Assembly: GCA_001464425.1 (NCBI GenBank)
Contig: LNEK01000030.1
Span: 1-64,000 of the forward strand
Origin: Alphaproteobacteria bacterium Ga0077535
Lineage (GTDB): Bacteria; Pseudomonadota; Alphaproteobacteria; Caulobacterales; Aquidulcibacteraceae
Length of the DNA: 64,000 nucleotides
Direction: 5' to 3'
Positions within the stretch are counted from its first letter, which is position 1, and each line of letters begins with the position of its first letter. The position numbers were made by a program, and so were the translations under genes. Below are positions 8,242 through 17,061 of this stretch, in pieces. Under the pieces are notes generated by a model. It had not been told where the DNA came from. It made no database searches and saw nothing but the letters and a program-made list of their open reading frames with translations.

Positions 8242-9096
8242 TTAGCCGAACCTGCCCGTGATATAGTCTTGCGTACGCGTATCGCGAGGGTTGGTGAAGA
8301 TTTCCTCGGTCGCGCCGGTTTCCACCAATTTGCCGAGGTGGAAGAAGGCGGTCTTTTGCGAGACGCGCGCCGCTTGCGCCATCGAGTGCGTGACGATGAC
8401 GATGCAATAATTCTCGCGCATTTCGTCGATCAGCTCTTCGATGCGCGCGGTTGCGATCGGGTCGAGCGCCGAGCACGGCTCGTCCATCAGGATGATGTCC
8501 GGGTTCACCGCCACGGTGCGGGCAATAACGAGGCGCTGTTGTTGGCCGCCCGAGAGGCTGGTGCCTGGATTGGCGAGGCGATCTTTCACCTCTTCCCACA
8601 GACCGGCGCGGCGCAGCGATTGCTCGACGATGCCGTCCATGTCGGTCTTGGACTTGGCCATGCCGTGAATGCGCGGGCCGTAGGCCACGTTGTCGTAAAT
8701 CGACTTAGGAAACGGATTCGGCTTTTGGAAAACCATGCCGACGCGGGTGCGCAGCACAACCGGATCGACATTCTTGGCGTAAGCATCCTTGCCTTCGATC
8801 TGCAGCGAACCGGTGACCCGGGCGCTGTCGATCAGATCGTTCATGCGGTTGAAACAGCGCAAGAAAGTGGTCTTGCCGCAGCCCGACGGGCCGATGAAGG
8901 CGGTGACGGCGCGGTCAGGGATGTCGATCGAAACATCGAACAGCGCCTGCTTGTCGCCGTAAAAGACGTTGACGTCACGGGCGCTGATCTTGGTCGGGGC
9001 GCCGACGATGGAGCCGCCAGAAGCGCGCACGACGGGGGCGATCATGCTGGTCGGGCTCGAAGTGCCGCGATCTGCGCCGGTTGAGGCGAATTCCAT
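8242..9096 (-). CDS. pstB: Phosphate ABC transporter ATP-binding protein
   Basis: The 284-residue ATPase has Walker [10 protein letters not shown] (69-77), the signature LSGGQQQRL, Walker [14 protein letters not shown] and the switch histidine in IVTHSMAQA, all matching PstB. The ATG at 9096 is preferred to a longer in-frame start at 9141 because GGAAGGGG precedes it. The N-terminal 35 residues are variable. A Pho box lies 66-94 bases upstream. The permease genes pstC and pstA, usually just upstream, are not here; phoR is the next gene. Confidence 0.95.
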   Translation of the reverse strand: MEFASTGADRGTSSPTSMIAPVVRASGGSIVGAPTKISARDVNVFYGDKQALFDVSIDIPDRAVTAFIGPSGCGKTTFLRCFNRMNDLIDSARVTGSLQIEGKDAYAKNVDPVVLRTRVGMVFQKPNPFPKSIYDNVAYGPRIHGMAKSKTDMDGIVEQSLRRAGLWEEVKDRLANPGTSLSGGQQQRLVIARTVAVNPDIILMDEPCSALDPIATARIEELIDEMRENYCIVIVTHSMAQAARVSQKTAFFHLGKLVETGATEEIFTNPRDTRTQDYITGRFG

Positions 9097-9161
9097 TCTA
9101 GACCCCTTCCAGCGGCCGTCCGGGAGCGCGGACTCAACCACTCTATACGTCCCCAGCTCTT

Positions 9162-9190
9162 ATGCCGGTTTCGTGACAGTGATGTGAAAC
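9162..9190 (-). promoter_or_regulatory. Pho box with three half-sites before pstB
   Basis: Read on the minus strand, GTTTCAC (9190-9184), ATCA, CTGTCAC (9179-9173), GAAA and CCGGCAT (9168-9162) give three 7-base direct repeats with exact 11-base period. The PhoB consensus is CTGTCAY-N4-CTGTCAY: the centre half matches fully and the outer ones about 5 of 7. A possible -10 (TATAGA, complement of 9142-9147) lies 14 bases downstream. This would give pstB-phoU-phoB its own PhoB-activated promoter inside the cluster. Confidence 0.7.
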
Positions 9191-9205
9191 GAGCCCTGCG
9201 CAAGC

Positions 9206-10543
9206 TCAGGCCTCCCCTGCCGATTCCACATATGCGGTGAACGCGGAGCCGCGTCCCGGCTGGCTTTCTACGAGGAACCCGCCGCGGTGGCGATTTATGA
9301 TGTGCTTGACGATGGCGAGCCCAAGGCCGGTGCCGCCCCGTTCGTTACCAAGCTCGCGCTCGACTCGGAAGAACCGCTCCGCCAGGCGCGGCAGGAAGTG
9401 CGCCTCGATGCCGGGGCCGCCGTCTTCGACCCGGATAAAGGCGTAGGACAGGTTGGCCGCCGCAGTCGGGGTGAGCATGGCGACCCGGCTGGCCTGCTCC
9501 CAGCGCCGGCCGGCGCTGGCGGCGGTTTCTTCCCGGTCGCCGCCCTCAGCGACCTCCACCACGACTTCGCCGCCGGCGGGCGTATATTTGGAAGCGTTGT
9601 CAATCAGGTTCTGGACCACCTGGGCGAGTTGGAAACGCTCACCGACCACCATCACCGGGCTGGCAGGCGCGATCAGCCGAACGCGCACATTCCGCTCAGT
9701 CGAAACCGGCGCCAGCGCGTCGATCACCTCGCGCGCAACATCGGCAAGGTCTGCGCGGTCGGACGGCGGCACGTGCTCATCGAGTTCGATACGCGAGAGC
9801 GAAAGCAGGTCATCAATGAGCCGCCGCATCCGATCGGCTTGCACCTGCATCATCGCTAGGAATCTGTCACGATCTTGCGCGCTGTCACGCGCGGGACCAG
9901 CCAAAGTTTCAATCAGCAACGTGAGTGATGCGAGCGGCGTGCGCAGCTCATGGCTGGCATTCGCGAGAAAGTCAGCGCGCATGCGCTCTGTGCTAATTCT
10001 GGCGGTTTGATCATGAAAAACCAGCATTGCGGCACGCGCTTGCCCCCAGTTGACCGGGGCCACGTAGCACCGCGTGTGACGCTCCACCTGCGCCGTTGTT
10101 TCGTATTCAACCGCGCGCGTCTCGCCTTCGCGCACTGCCGCTTGCACGGCTTCGAGCACATCGGGATGGCGCAAGATCGACGTTAGAAATTGGCCGCGGG
10201 CCTCGAACTGCATCTCGCGCCGTGCGGCCGCGTTCGATCCTACAATACGCCCCTCCGCGTCGATCAGCAGCGCTGGATCGGGCAGCGCTTCAATCAACGG
10301 CGCAAGCTCGCCAAGCCCCAACGCCGCGGCGGCGCCTCCGGCATTCGGCGTAATGACGAAGCGGCGCGCCTCGCGCACCGCCCAGTAACAAGCAGCGCCC
10401 GCAAGCATAGTCAGCAATGCCGCCTGTAAGCTGGTGGCCACCGCAATGAGCGCCGCAAAGACCGCCAAAGCGACCCCCACCCACGCCGCGAGCGGCACAC
10501 GGTCAAGGCGCCAGCGCGCTGCGTTGAATTGGGGCGTCGCCAT
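9206..10543 (-). CDS. phoR: Phosphate regulon sensor kinase PhoR
   Basis: The 445-residue histidine kinase has two membrane spans near the N-terminus (about 18-37 and 40-56) with almost no periplasmic loop, then a PAS-like domain (ALLIDAEGRIVGSN, about 85-180). A HisKA box with H198 in ASHELRTPL and a HATPase domain (NLIDNASKYTPAGG, EDGGPGI, GGTGLGLAIVKH) follow. A missing sensing loop is typical of PhoR, which is controlled through Pst and PhoU. It is upstream of pstB with 109 bases between, where the Pho box lies. Confidence 0.93.
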   Translation of the reverse strand: MATPQFNAARWRLDRVPLAAWVGVALAVFAALIAVATSLQAALLTMLAGAACYWAVREARRFVITPNAGGAAAALGLGELAPLIEALPDPALLIDAEGRIVGSNAAARREMQFEARGQFLTSILRHPDVLEAVQAAVREGETRAVEYETTAQVERHTRCYVAPVNWGQARAAMLVFHDQTARISTERMRADFLANASHELRTPLASLTLLIETLAGPARDSAQDRDRFLAMMQVQADRMRRLIDDLLSLSRIELDEHVPPSDRADLADVAREVIDALAPVSTERNVRVRLIAPASPVMVVGERFQLAQVVQNLIDNASKYTPAGGEVVVEVAEGGDREETAASAGRRWEQASRVAMLTPTAAANLSYAFIRVEDGGPGIEAHFLPRLAERFFRVERELGNERGGTGLGLAIVKHIINRHRGGFLVESQPGRGSAFTAYVESAGEA

Positions 10544-10821
10544 GCCGACCGGGCTTAGGCCGCGGCGCGAGAGTCGCGCAACGGGGATAGGAAGCTGAAG
10601 TGTCGCAAATGACGGTTACAGGCCGTCCTTGGGACCAGAACACAGTCATTGAGCGTAAAATTCGGTCGTTTCGTCGTGACTGGTCGCCAGCCGCATCCAA
10701 ACAGCGAGGCGCCGGCATCCAGTCTCATAGAAGGGGACATGCGCCCAGCTGAAGGCCAACCAAACCTTATCGATTTTCAATATCCATTTATTGACTTTCG
10801 AGAGGGTGGTGGGTAGAGCGG
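10544..10821. other. Divergent intergenic region, phoR / efflux operon
   Basis: About 278 bases separate the divergent phoR and efflux genes. No convincing gene is seen. A TTGACT at 10791-10796 is followed 17 bases later by TAGAGC, a weak -10, just before the efflux start. No palindrome of a TetR or MarR operator type stands out, and no regulator gene is adjacent. Confidence 0.35.
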
Positions 10822-12270
10822 GTGCTGCGAGGGAACATGGCTTACGGGGTGCGTCTGTTGATCGGCTTGGGCCTTGCGGCCGCAGCCGGGTCGTGTGCGG
10901 GGCGTAACTTGCCGCCGGAGCCGGATAGCTACGTCGCGGCGGACGCGATTGGCGCCGAGCGCGCTGCTGAACTAGCTGCTTCCCCAGCGGCAACATGGCT
11001 TGATGACCTCAACGCACCCGAGATGTCGGTTCTGGCTCGCGAGGCGCTTGCGGGTAGCCCTGACCTTCAGGCTGTCGAAGCGCGCTATCGCGCCTCGCGC
11101 TGGCGCGCGCGCGGATCGTTCGGCGGCAATCTTTTGCCGAGCCTAAGTGTGGGCGCCGATGCGACGCGGACCGAAACGCCCACAGCCACGGACGAACGCA
11201 TCCGCACCGAGTTCATGACTTCGAGCGTCGTCGCCAGCTGGGAGATCGATCTCTGGGGGCGCCTCACCTCTCGCGCGCTTGCAGCGGACTCAAGCGCAGA
11301 CGCAGCGCGCCAAGATTTAGGCGATGCGCGGCTCTCGGTGGCCGGCCAAGCCTCGATCGCTTGGGTTGATCTCATTGAAGCACAGCAATTGCTGACGCTG
11401 GCGCAGGAAGATTTGCAGACGCGCGAACGCGCGCTCGATCTAACGCAGCGCCGTTATGATGCCGGTATTGCAACGTCACTGGCGTTGCGCACCGCGCGCA
11501 GCCAAGTGGCGTCGGCGCGCGCGTTTCAAGCACAGGCGCAAGACGCGTTGCTGATCGCATCGCGCCGCTTGCAGGAAATCATGGGCCGCTATCCAGACGG
11601 CACGTTGCGCGCTGAAGGCGCGCTCCCGGAACTGACGCCGCTTGCCGCCGCTGGCGCGCCGGCTGATTTGCTTGAACGTCGCCCGGATGTGCGCGCCGCC
11701 GAACATCGCCTACGCGCCGCCGGCTTCCGCATTCATGAAGCGCGCGCGGCGATGCTGCCGCGTCTGACGCTCCGCGCCACCGCCGGCGCCACCGACACAG
11801 GGCCAAATCCGGCCCTGAACAATATTGATGACAGCGCCAACATGATCTCGAACATCGTCGCCGGCATCACCATGCCGATCTTCAACGGCGGCGCCCTGCT
11901 CTCTGAGTCGCGCGCCACCGTGAATGACCGGCGCGCTGCTGCTGCGGATTATGTGCGCACCTCAATCGCCGCTTGGCGCGAAGTCGAAGCCACGATCAGC
12001 GCCGATCAGAGCTTTGAAGTCCGCGAAGCGCAATTTGAGATCGCCGCCAACGAAGCGCGCGAAGCACAAGAATTGGCTGAGCGCGAATACGCGCGCGGCG
12101 TAGCAACTTTGTTTGAACTCATCGACGCCTACACGCGCCGCATCGATGCCGAGCGTGGCTTTATCGCTGCACGCGCCGCCCGCGTCTCAAACCGTATCAC
12201 CTATCACGTCGCACTTGGCGGCGGCGCCCGTACGGGCGGCATCGACGAAGATCTGGAAATCGCGCCATGA
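10822..12270 (+). CDS. RND efflux outer-membrane lipoprotein (NodT/OprM type)
   Basis: The 482-residue protein begins with a lipoprotein signal ending AAAGSC (C25 in the longer form) and carries two outer-membrane efflux repeats (TolC/OEP family). Typical repeat features are SWEIDLWGRL near residue 140, QRRYDAGIAT, LLERRPDVRAAEHRLRAA and REYARGVATLFELIDA. It should form the outer-membrane channel of a tripartite pump. The start is uncertain: GTG at 10822 or ATG at 10837, the latter with GAGG four bases upstream; both keep the signal peptide. Its stop overlaps the start of the adaptor gene by four bases (ATGA). Confidence 0.92.
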   Translation: MLRGNMAYGVRLLIGLGLAAAAGSCAGRNLPPEPDSYVAADAIGAERAAELAASPAATWLDDLNAPEMSVLAREALAGSPDLQAVEARYRASRWRARGSFGGNLLPSLSVGADATRTETPTATDERIRTEFMTSSVVASWEIDLWGRLTSRALAADSSADAARQDLGDARLSVAGQASIAWVDLIEAQQLLTLAQEDLQTRERALDLTQRRYDAGIATSLALRTARSQVASARAFQAQAQDALLIASRRLQEIMGRYPDGTLRAEGALPELTPLAAAGAPADLLERRPDVRAAEHRLRAAGFRIHEARAAMLPRLTLRATAGATDTGPNPALNNIDDSANMISNIVAGITMPIFNGGALLSESRATVNDRRAAAADYVRTSIAAWREVEATISADQSFEVREAQFEIAANEAREAQELAEREYARGVATLFELIDAYTRRIDAERGFIAARAARVSNRITYHVALGGGARTGGIDEDLEIAP

Positions 12271-13565
12271 ACAAGATGGACATCAACATGACCTCGCAAT
12301 CCGCTGATGAGGCCGAACCGAAGCGCGGCTTCGTTCATGTCGTAGGCCGCTTGCTCGCCTTCGCGGCGCCATTCGTTGTCATCCTCGGCGGCATTGCGCT
12401 GTTCGCCGTTATGCTGGCGACAGGCCCGAAGCCAGAGGAAAAAGCCGACGACGCCCATCCTCCGGCTGTCCAGTTTGCTGTCGCCCACGCGCGGCCGACG
12501 ACGATCGCAGTCAGCCTCCAAGGCGAAGCGCGCCCACGTAACGAGGCCTCGCTGGCGGCGCAGGTCACAGGCCGCATCGTTTGGGCAAGCCCGAAATTCG
12601 CCGATGGCGGCGCCTTCAACGAGGGCGAAGTCATGGCGCGCATCGACGACGCCGATTATCGCCTCGCGGTCGTGCGTGCGCGTAGTCAAGTTGCACAGGC
12701 GCAAGAAGGCGTCGCGCGCGAGGAAGCAGAGTCGGAATTGGCTCGGCAAGATTGGCAAGCGCTGGGCCGCGGCGAGCCGCCGCCGCTGGCGTTGCGTGAA
12801 CCACAATTGGCGCAAGCGCGTGCGGCGTTAGCCGCAGCGGAAGCGGCTTTGCGTTCAGCGGAACTTGATCTGGCGCGCGCCTCAATCCGCGCGCCCTTCA
12901 CTGGCCGGGTCCGCGAGCGACGCGCCAATGTCGGTGACTACGTTGGACCCGGCACGACCGTCGCTGTGATGTTCGCAACCGAGACGATGGAAATTCGCAT
13001 TCCGCTGACCGACGCTGAGCTCACCGCCATGCGCGTCCCGCTTGGCTTCGCCGCTTCGACGGCGAACCCCGGCCCGGCCGCGCACGTCAGCCACATGATG
13101 GGCGGACGCTTGGTCACGTGGGAGGGACGCCTCGTCCGCACCGACGCTGCCATGGATGCGCGGACGCGCCTTGTCTACGGCATTATCGAAGTCCGCGACC
13201 CATTCAACGCGCGCAACGCCGCTCCGCTTGCGCCTGGGATGTTTGTGTCGGTGCGCCTCGAAGGCTCGGCTTTGGAGACGCTCGTGGCGGCGCCGCGCAG
13301 TGCGCTCAAGCGCAACGAGTTCGTGTACGTGGTGCTGCCCGACAACACGATCGAAGTGCGCCAAGTGCGCGCTGCGCAGACCACGGCCGATGAAGTGCTT
13401 TTCCGCGAAGGTCTCGCCGACGGCGAACGTGTTGTCGTCTCGGTGCTGACTTCGCCCGTGCCCGGCATGGCCGTGACGCCAATCGATCGCGAAGGCGGCA
13501 CTGCAGCTACGCCCGCCGCCGCACCACCCGCGCAGCCGCAAGGCAGCCCGGACATTCGAGACTAA
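12267..13565 (+). CDS. RND efflux periplasmic adaptor (membrane fusion protein)
   Basis: The 432-residue protein has one N-terminal membrane span (about residues 24-48). It continues with the biotinyl-lipoyl-like half-motifs of HlyD/AcrA adaptors (EASLAAQVTGRIV and ASIRAPFTGRVRERRANVGDYV), a helical hairpin rich in Ala/Glu between them, and beta-barrel and membrane-proximal domains. It links the inner-membrane pump to the outer-membrane lipoprotein. It is translationally coupled to the gene before it and lies 40 bases before the pump gene. The alanine/proline-rich C-terminal tail is variable in the family. Confidence 0.93.
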   Translation: MNKMDINMTSQSADEAEPKRGFVHVVGRLLAFAAPFVVILGGIALFAVMLATGPKPEEKADDAHPPAVQFAVAHARPTTIAVSLQGEARPRNEASLAAQVTGRIVWASPKFADGGAFNEGEVMARIDDADYRLAVVRARSQVAQAQEGVAREEAESELARQDWQALGRGEPPPLALREPQLAQARAALAAAEAALRSAELDLARASIRAPFTGRVRERRANVGDYVGPGTTVAVMFATETMEIRIPLTDAELTAMRVPLGFAASTANPGPAAHVSHMMGGRLVTWEGRLVRTDAAMDARTRLVYGIIEVRDPFNARNAAPLAPGMFVSVRLEGSALETLVAAPRSALKRNEFVYVVLPDNTIEVRQVRAAQTTADEVLFREGLADGERVVVSVLTSPVPGMAVTPIDREGGTAATPAAAPPAQPQGSPDIRD

Positions 13566-13605
13566 TTCTTGAGGGCGGACGGCGCGTCCGCCCCGGAGAC
13601 GAAGC

Positions 13606-16600
13606 ATGTTGAAGGGTTTAGTTGATTGGTGGGGCCGCAACCCGGTTGCCGGCAACCTGCTGATGCTGTTCTGCGTCATCGCGGGCATCTTCTCGTTCAA
13701 CCGAATGGAGAAGGAATTCTGGCCGCCGGGCGCAGACAATTCCGTTTACGTGCAAGTGAGCTGGCCCGGCGCCAGCCCCGAGGACATCGAGAGCCAGATC
13801 GTCGTGCGCGTCGAAGAAGCGACGGCCGATCTCAACGGCGTGGATTGGGTGCGCTCGCGTTCGGGCGAAGGTTTCGGCTGGATTAGCATTCAATCTGAAT
13901 CCGGCGCCGACATCGACGCAATGACCGCTGAAGTGCGCTCGCGCGTGGAATCCATCAGCGGCCTCCCGCCGGCGATGGATCCGATCCGCGTGTCGCGCCA
14001 AGTCGGCCGTAATGCGTCCTTCATCATCGGCCTGCACGGCAACATCGATGAGCGCACTTTGCGCGACACGGCCGAACGGCTGCGCGATCAGCTCTCTCTC
14101 GTCGAAGGCGGCGCCAACACGGAAGTGTGGGGCGCACGCTCACCGGAAGTTTCGATCGAAGTCTCGGAAGCGTCGCTGCAGGCGTTTGGGCTGACGTTCG
14201 ACGACGTTGCGCGGGCCGTGCGCGTAAGTTCACTCAACGCCGGCGCCGGCGCCGTGCGCACCGATGACGGCAACTTCCAACTGCAAGCCCGCAATCTCGC
14301 TGACACTGAGCTCGATTTCGAGAACATCATCATCCGGCAAACGCCCGATGGTGGAACGGTACGCGTGGCCGACGTCGCCACCGTCATTGACGGCTTCCAG
14401 GACATCAATTCGTATTCACGCATGAACGGCGAACCGTCGATCTTGGTGGCGCTGCAAACAGCAGACACGTTCAACATCTGGAACACGGCGCGCGAGACCC
14501 ACGAACTCCTGGATGAATTTCGCAACACGCTTCCAGCTGGACTTCAGCTAACGATCATTCAGGACGAGTCGCAGGACTACAACGCGCTGATGGGCATTCT
14601 TTTCCAGAATGCCATGCAGGGCTTTGTTCTCATCTTTGTGCTTCTGCTCCTGACGCTGCACCCGAAGGTCGCGTTCTGGTCGACGCTGGGCGTCATGACC
14701 GCGTTCGCGGGATCGTTCTTCATCTTGCCCTACGTGGGCGTGTCATTGAACTTTATGAGCGTGTTCGGCTTCCTGCTGGTGCTGGGCATTATGGTCGATG
14801 ACGCCATCATTGTCGGCGAGGCGATCTACGAGAGAGCCGAAAAGGGCCATAGCGGCGTCGACGCATCGATTCTGGCGACGCAAATGGTGTTGAAGCCACT
14901 GGTTGCGTCCGTGTTCGTCACGATGATCGCGTTCAGCCCGATGATGCTGTTCTCGGGCGAAGTGCGGCAATTCACGTCGGCGATTTCGATCGTCGTCATC
15001 TCGACCTTGGTGTTCTCACTCATCGAGAGTCTCATCATTCTGCCGGCGCACTTGGCGCACGTGACCAAGCCGAACCCGCAGGGTAACGGCCTGGGTTCAC
15101 GACTGATGCGCCTGCAGCAGCGCTGCGCGCATTCGGTTCTGTGGGTGGCGAATAACCTGCACGCACCTTTGGTGCGCGCGGCCGTGAAGGTGCGCTACCT
15201 GACTTGGGCCACGTTCCTGGTCATCTTCATCCTGGCGATTGGCCTTATGGTTTCGGGTCGGGTGAAGCAGACCTTTATGCCTGAAGTCGAAGGCGACTTC
15301 ATGATCGCCAACATAACGCTGCCGCAGACGACTCCCTTCTCGCGCATGGAGCAAGTGGCCGCGCAGCTCGACGCCGCGCGCCGCGCGCTTGAGGACGAGA
15401 CAACCGAGTTCGCCACGGAAGATCCGAACACCGGCGTCATGTCACGCGGCGCGGTGCGCTCGTGGAGCCAGTTCATCAACGAGAACTCGATCCAGGCTTA
15501 TGTCGGATTGACCGCGCCGGAAACGCGGCCGGGGTTGCGCTCGCGCGAGATCACGGAGCGTCTCGAAGAATTGCTCGGCGAAGTGCCCGATGCTGACCAA
15601 GTGAGCTTCTCGCTTTCTGGTTCAGGCTCGCCCAGCATCGACATCGCGCTCATCAGCGAAAATGGAGAAGATCTTCAGATCGCGGTTGATGAACTGAAGT
15701 CGCGCTTGCTGCAGTTCGAAGGCGTCACCAGCGTGCGTGACAGCCAAGACGCAGCTAATGAAGAACTGCGCTTCCAGCTCCTGCCGGGCGCTGAACAACT
15801 AGGCATCACGCTCTCCGATATTACCCGGCAGGTCCGCCAGGCCTATTTCGGTGAAGAAGCGCAGCGTCTGCCACGCGACGGCGACGATGTGCGCGTCTAT
15901 GTCCGCTATCCGCGCGACGACCGCCGCACGCTGGAAAGCCTTGGCTCATTCCGCATTCGCACAAGCGACGGTCGCGAGGTGCCGCTCGCGGCGGTGGCGA
16001 CGTGGGAGTTTGCACCAGGCGTCACCGGCCTCGATCGCCGCCAACGCCAAAGCTCGATCCTGGTCACGGCCGATCTGATCAACGCCGAGGCGCGCGCCGA
16101 CATCATGCGCACGCTGGACGAAGAGTTCTGGCCGCAATTCGAGGCGAGCTACAGCACGGTTACACGGCGCGCGATTGGTGAAGCTGAAGGCCAACAGGAG
16201 TTCATGAACGAATTCCTGATGCTGATGGGGCTCGCCTTCCTGGGCATCTACTTCTTGCTCGCAGTCACGTTCCGCTCCTACGCGCAGCCGGTGATGATCT
16301 TGTGCGTCATCCCGTTTGCAATGGTTGGCGCGCTGCTCGGACACATGCTCTTTGGAACGAGCTTTGCGCTCTTCTCCTGGCTAGGTGTCATCGCGGCCAT
16401 CGGCGTTGTCGTGAACGACAACGTGGTGCTCGTGGATCGCTGCAACCAGATCCGCGGCTACTTTGCACTCCGGCGCAAAGGATCAGGCACGCCCCTCTCT
16501 GAGGACAGCACGTGGCAGACGCACGACATCACGCTGCCGAACGGACAAGTGGTGGAATATATCGGCATCGCCCCTGACCTTGAGCCGCACGAGGAGTTCA

Positions 16601-17037
16601 TCATCCAGGGCGCTGCGTCTGGGTTCCAGCGCGGGCCGATCGAGCTGAAGACCTCGGACGATATGCGCCACGACGCGACGGAATATCGCGAACAGGCCGC
16701 GGAGCTTGAGGCGATGGGCTTCCAGGTCATGCGCGTGAAGGCGGAAGTTGGTATCACAGAGGCCTCGATCTCGCGGTTCCGTCAGATCTTCCTGACCTCG
16801 GTCACGGAATTTGTCGGCACCTCGCCGATGATCCTGGAGAACGCTGCCATCGTGCAATTCCTGAAGCCAATGGTGCTCAGCCTGGCCTTCGGCGTGCTCA
16901 TCTGCATGCCGGCGACCTTGATCCTGACGCCTGCCTTCTACATGATCGGCATCGACATCAAACGGGTCACCACCGGCCTGTTTGGCTTTTACGGCAGATT
17001 ATACGGGGGCCGTCGCAAACTGGCCGCGGCGGAATAA
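13606..17037 (+). CDS. RND efflux pump, inner-membrane subunit with large insertion
   Basis: The 1143-residue protein has the two-fold RND layout: TM1, a first periplasmic domain, TM2-6 with the proton-relay pair in VLGIMVDDAIIVGE, TM7, a second periplasmic domain and TM8-12. Proteins of this class export drugs, metals or lipids using proton motive force. It is about 100 residues longer than usual. The extra sequence falls between TM10 (VVVNDNVVLVDR, near 940) and the segment before TM11 (EASISRFRQIFL, near 1051), where normal family members have only 25-30 residues. The reading frame is intact and the family motif resumes after the insert. Substrate unknown. Confidence 0.93.
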   Translation: MLKGLVDWWGRNPVAGNLLMLFCVIAGIFSFNRMEKEFWPPGADNSVYVQVSWPGASPEDIESQIVVRVEEATADLNGVDWVRSRSGEGFGWISIQSESGADIDAMTAEVRSRVESISGLPPAMDPIRVSRQVGRNASFIIGLHGNIDERTLRDTAERLRDQLSLVEGGANTEVWGARSPEVSIEVSEASLQAFGLTFDDVARAVRVSSLNAGAGAVRTDDGNFQLQARNLADTELDFENIIIRQTPDGGTVRVADVATVIDGFQDINSYSRMNGEPSILVALQTADTFNIWNTARETHELLDEFRNTLPAGLQLTIIQDESQDYNALMGILFQNAMQGFVLIFVLLLLTLHPKVAFWSTLGVMTAFAGSFFILPYVGVSLNFMSVFGFLLVLGIMVDDAIIVGEAIYERAEKGHSGVDASILATQMVLKPLVASVFVTMIAFSPMMLFSGEVRQFTSAISIVVISTLVFSLIESLIILPAHLAHVTKPNPQGNGLGSRLMRLQQRCAHSVLWVANNLHAPLVRAAVKVRYLTWATFLVIFILAIGLMVSGRVKQTFMPEVEGDFMIANITLPQTTPFSRMEQVAAQLDAARRALEDETTEFATEDPNTGVMSRGAVRSWSQFINENSIQAYVGLTAPETRPGLRSREITERLEELLGEVPDADQVSFSLSGSGSPSIDIALISENGEDLQIAVDELKSRLLQFEGVTSVRDSQDAANEELRFQLLPGAEQLGITLSDITRQVRQAYFGEEAQRLPRDGDDVRVYVRYPRDDRRTLESLGSFRIRTSDGREVPLAAVATWEFAPGVTGLDRRQRQSSILVTADLINAEARADIMRTLDEEFWPQFEASYSTVTRRAIGEAEGQQEFMNEFLMLMGLAFLGIYFLLAVTFRSYAQPVMILCVIPFAMVGALLGHMLFGTSFALFSWLGVIAAIGVVVNDNVVLVDRCNQIRGYFALRRKGSGTPLSEDSTWQTHDITLPNGQVVEYIGIAPDLEPHEEFIIQGAASGFQRGPIELKTSDDMRHDATEYREQAAELEAMGFQVMRVKAEVGITEASISRFRQIFLTSVTEFVGTSPMILENAAIVQFLKPMVLSLAFGVLICMPATLILTPAFYMIGIDIKRVTTGLFGFYGRLYGGRRKLAAAE

Positions 17038-17061
17038 ATCCAAGGCATTCGGAGGACGACT

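Noticed and set aside
10544-10700. Pho box search before phoR
   Set aside because: Strings such as CTGTAAC and CAGTCAT occur but no second half-site follows at 11-base period.
10791-10819. TTGACT-N17-TAGAGC promoter for the efflux operon
   Set aside because: The -10 matches only about half of the consensus and the implied start point would fall within the first codons.
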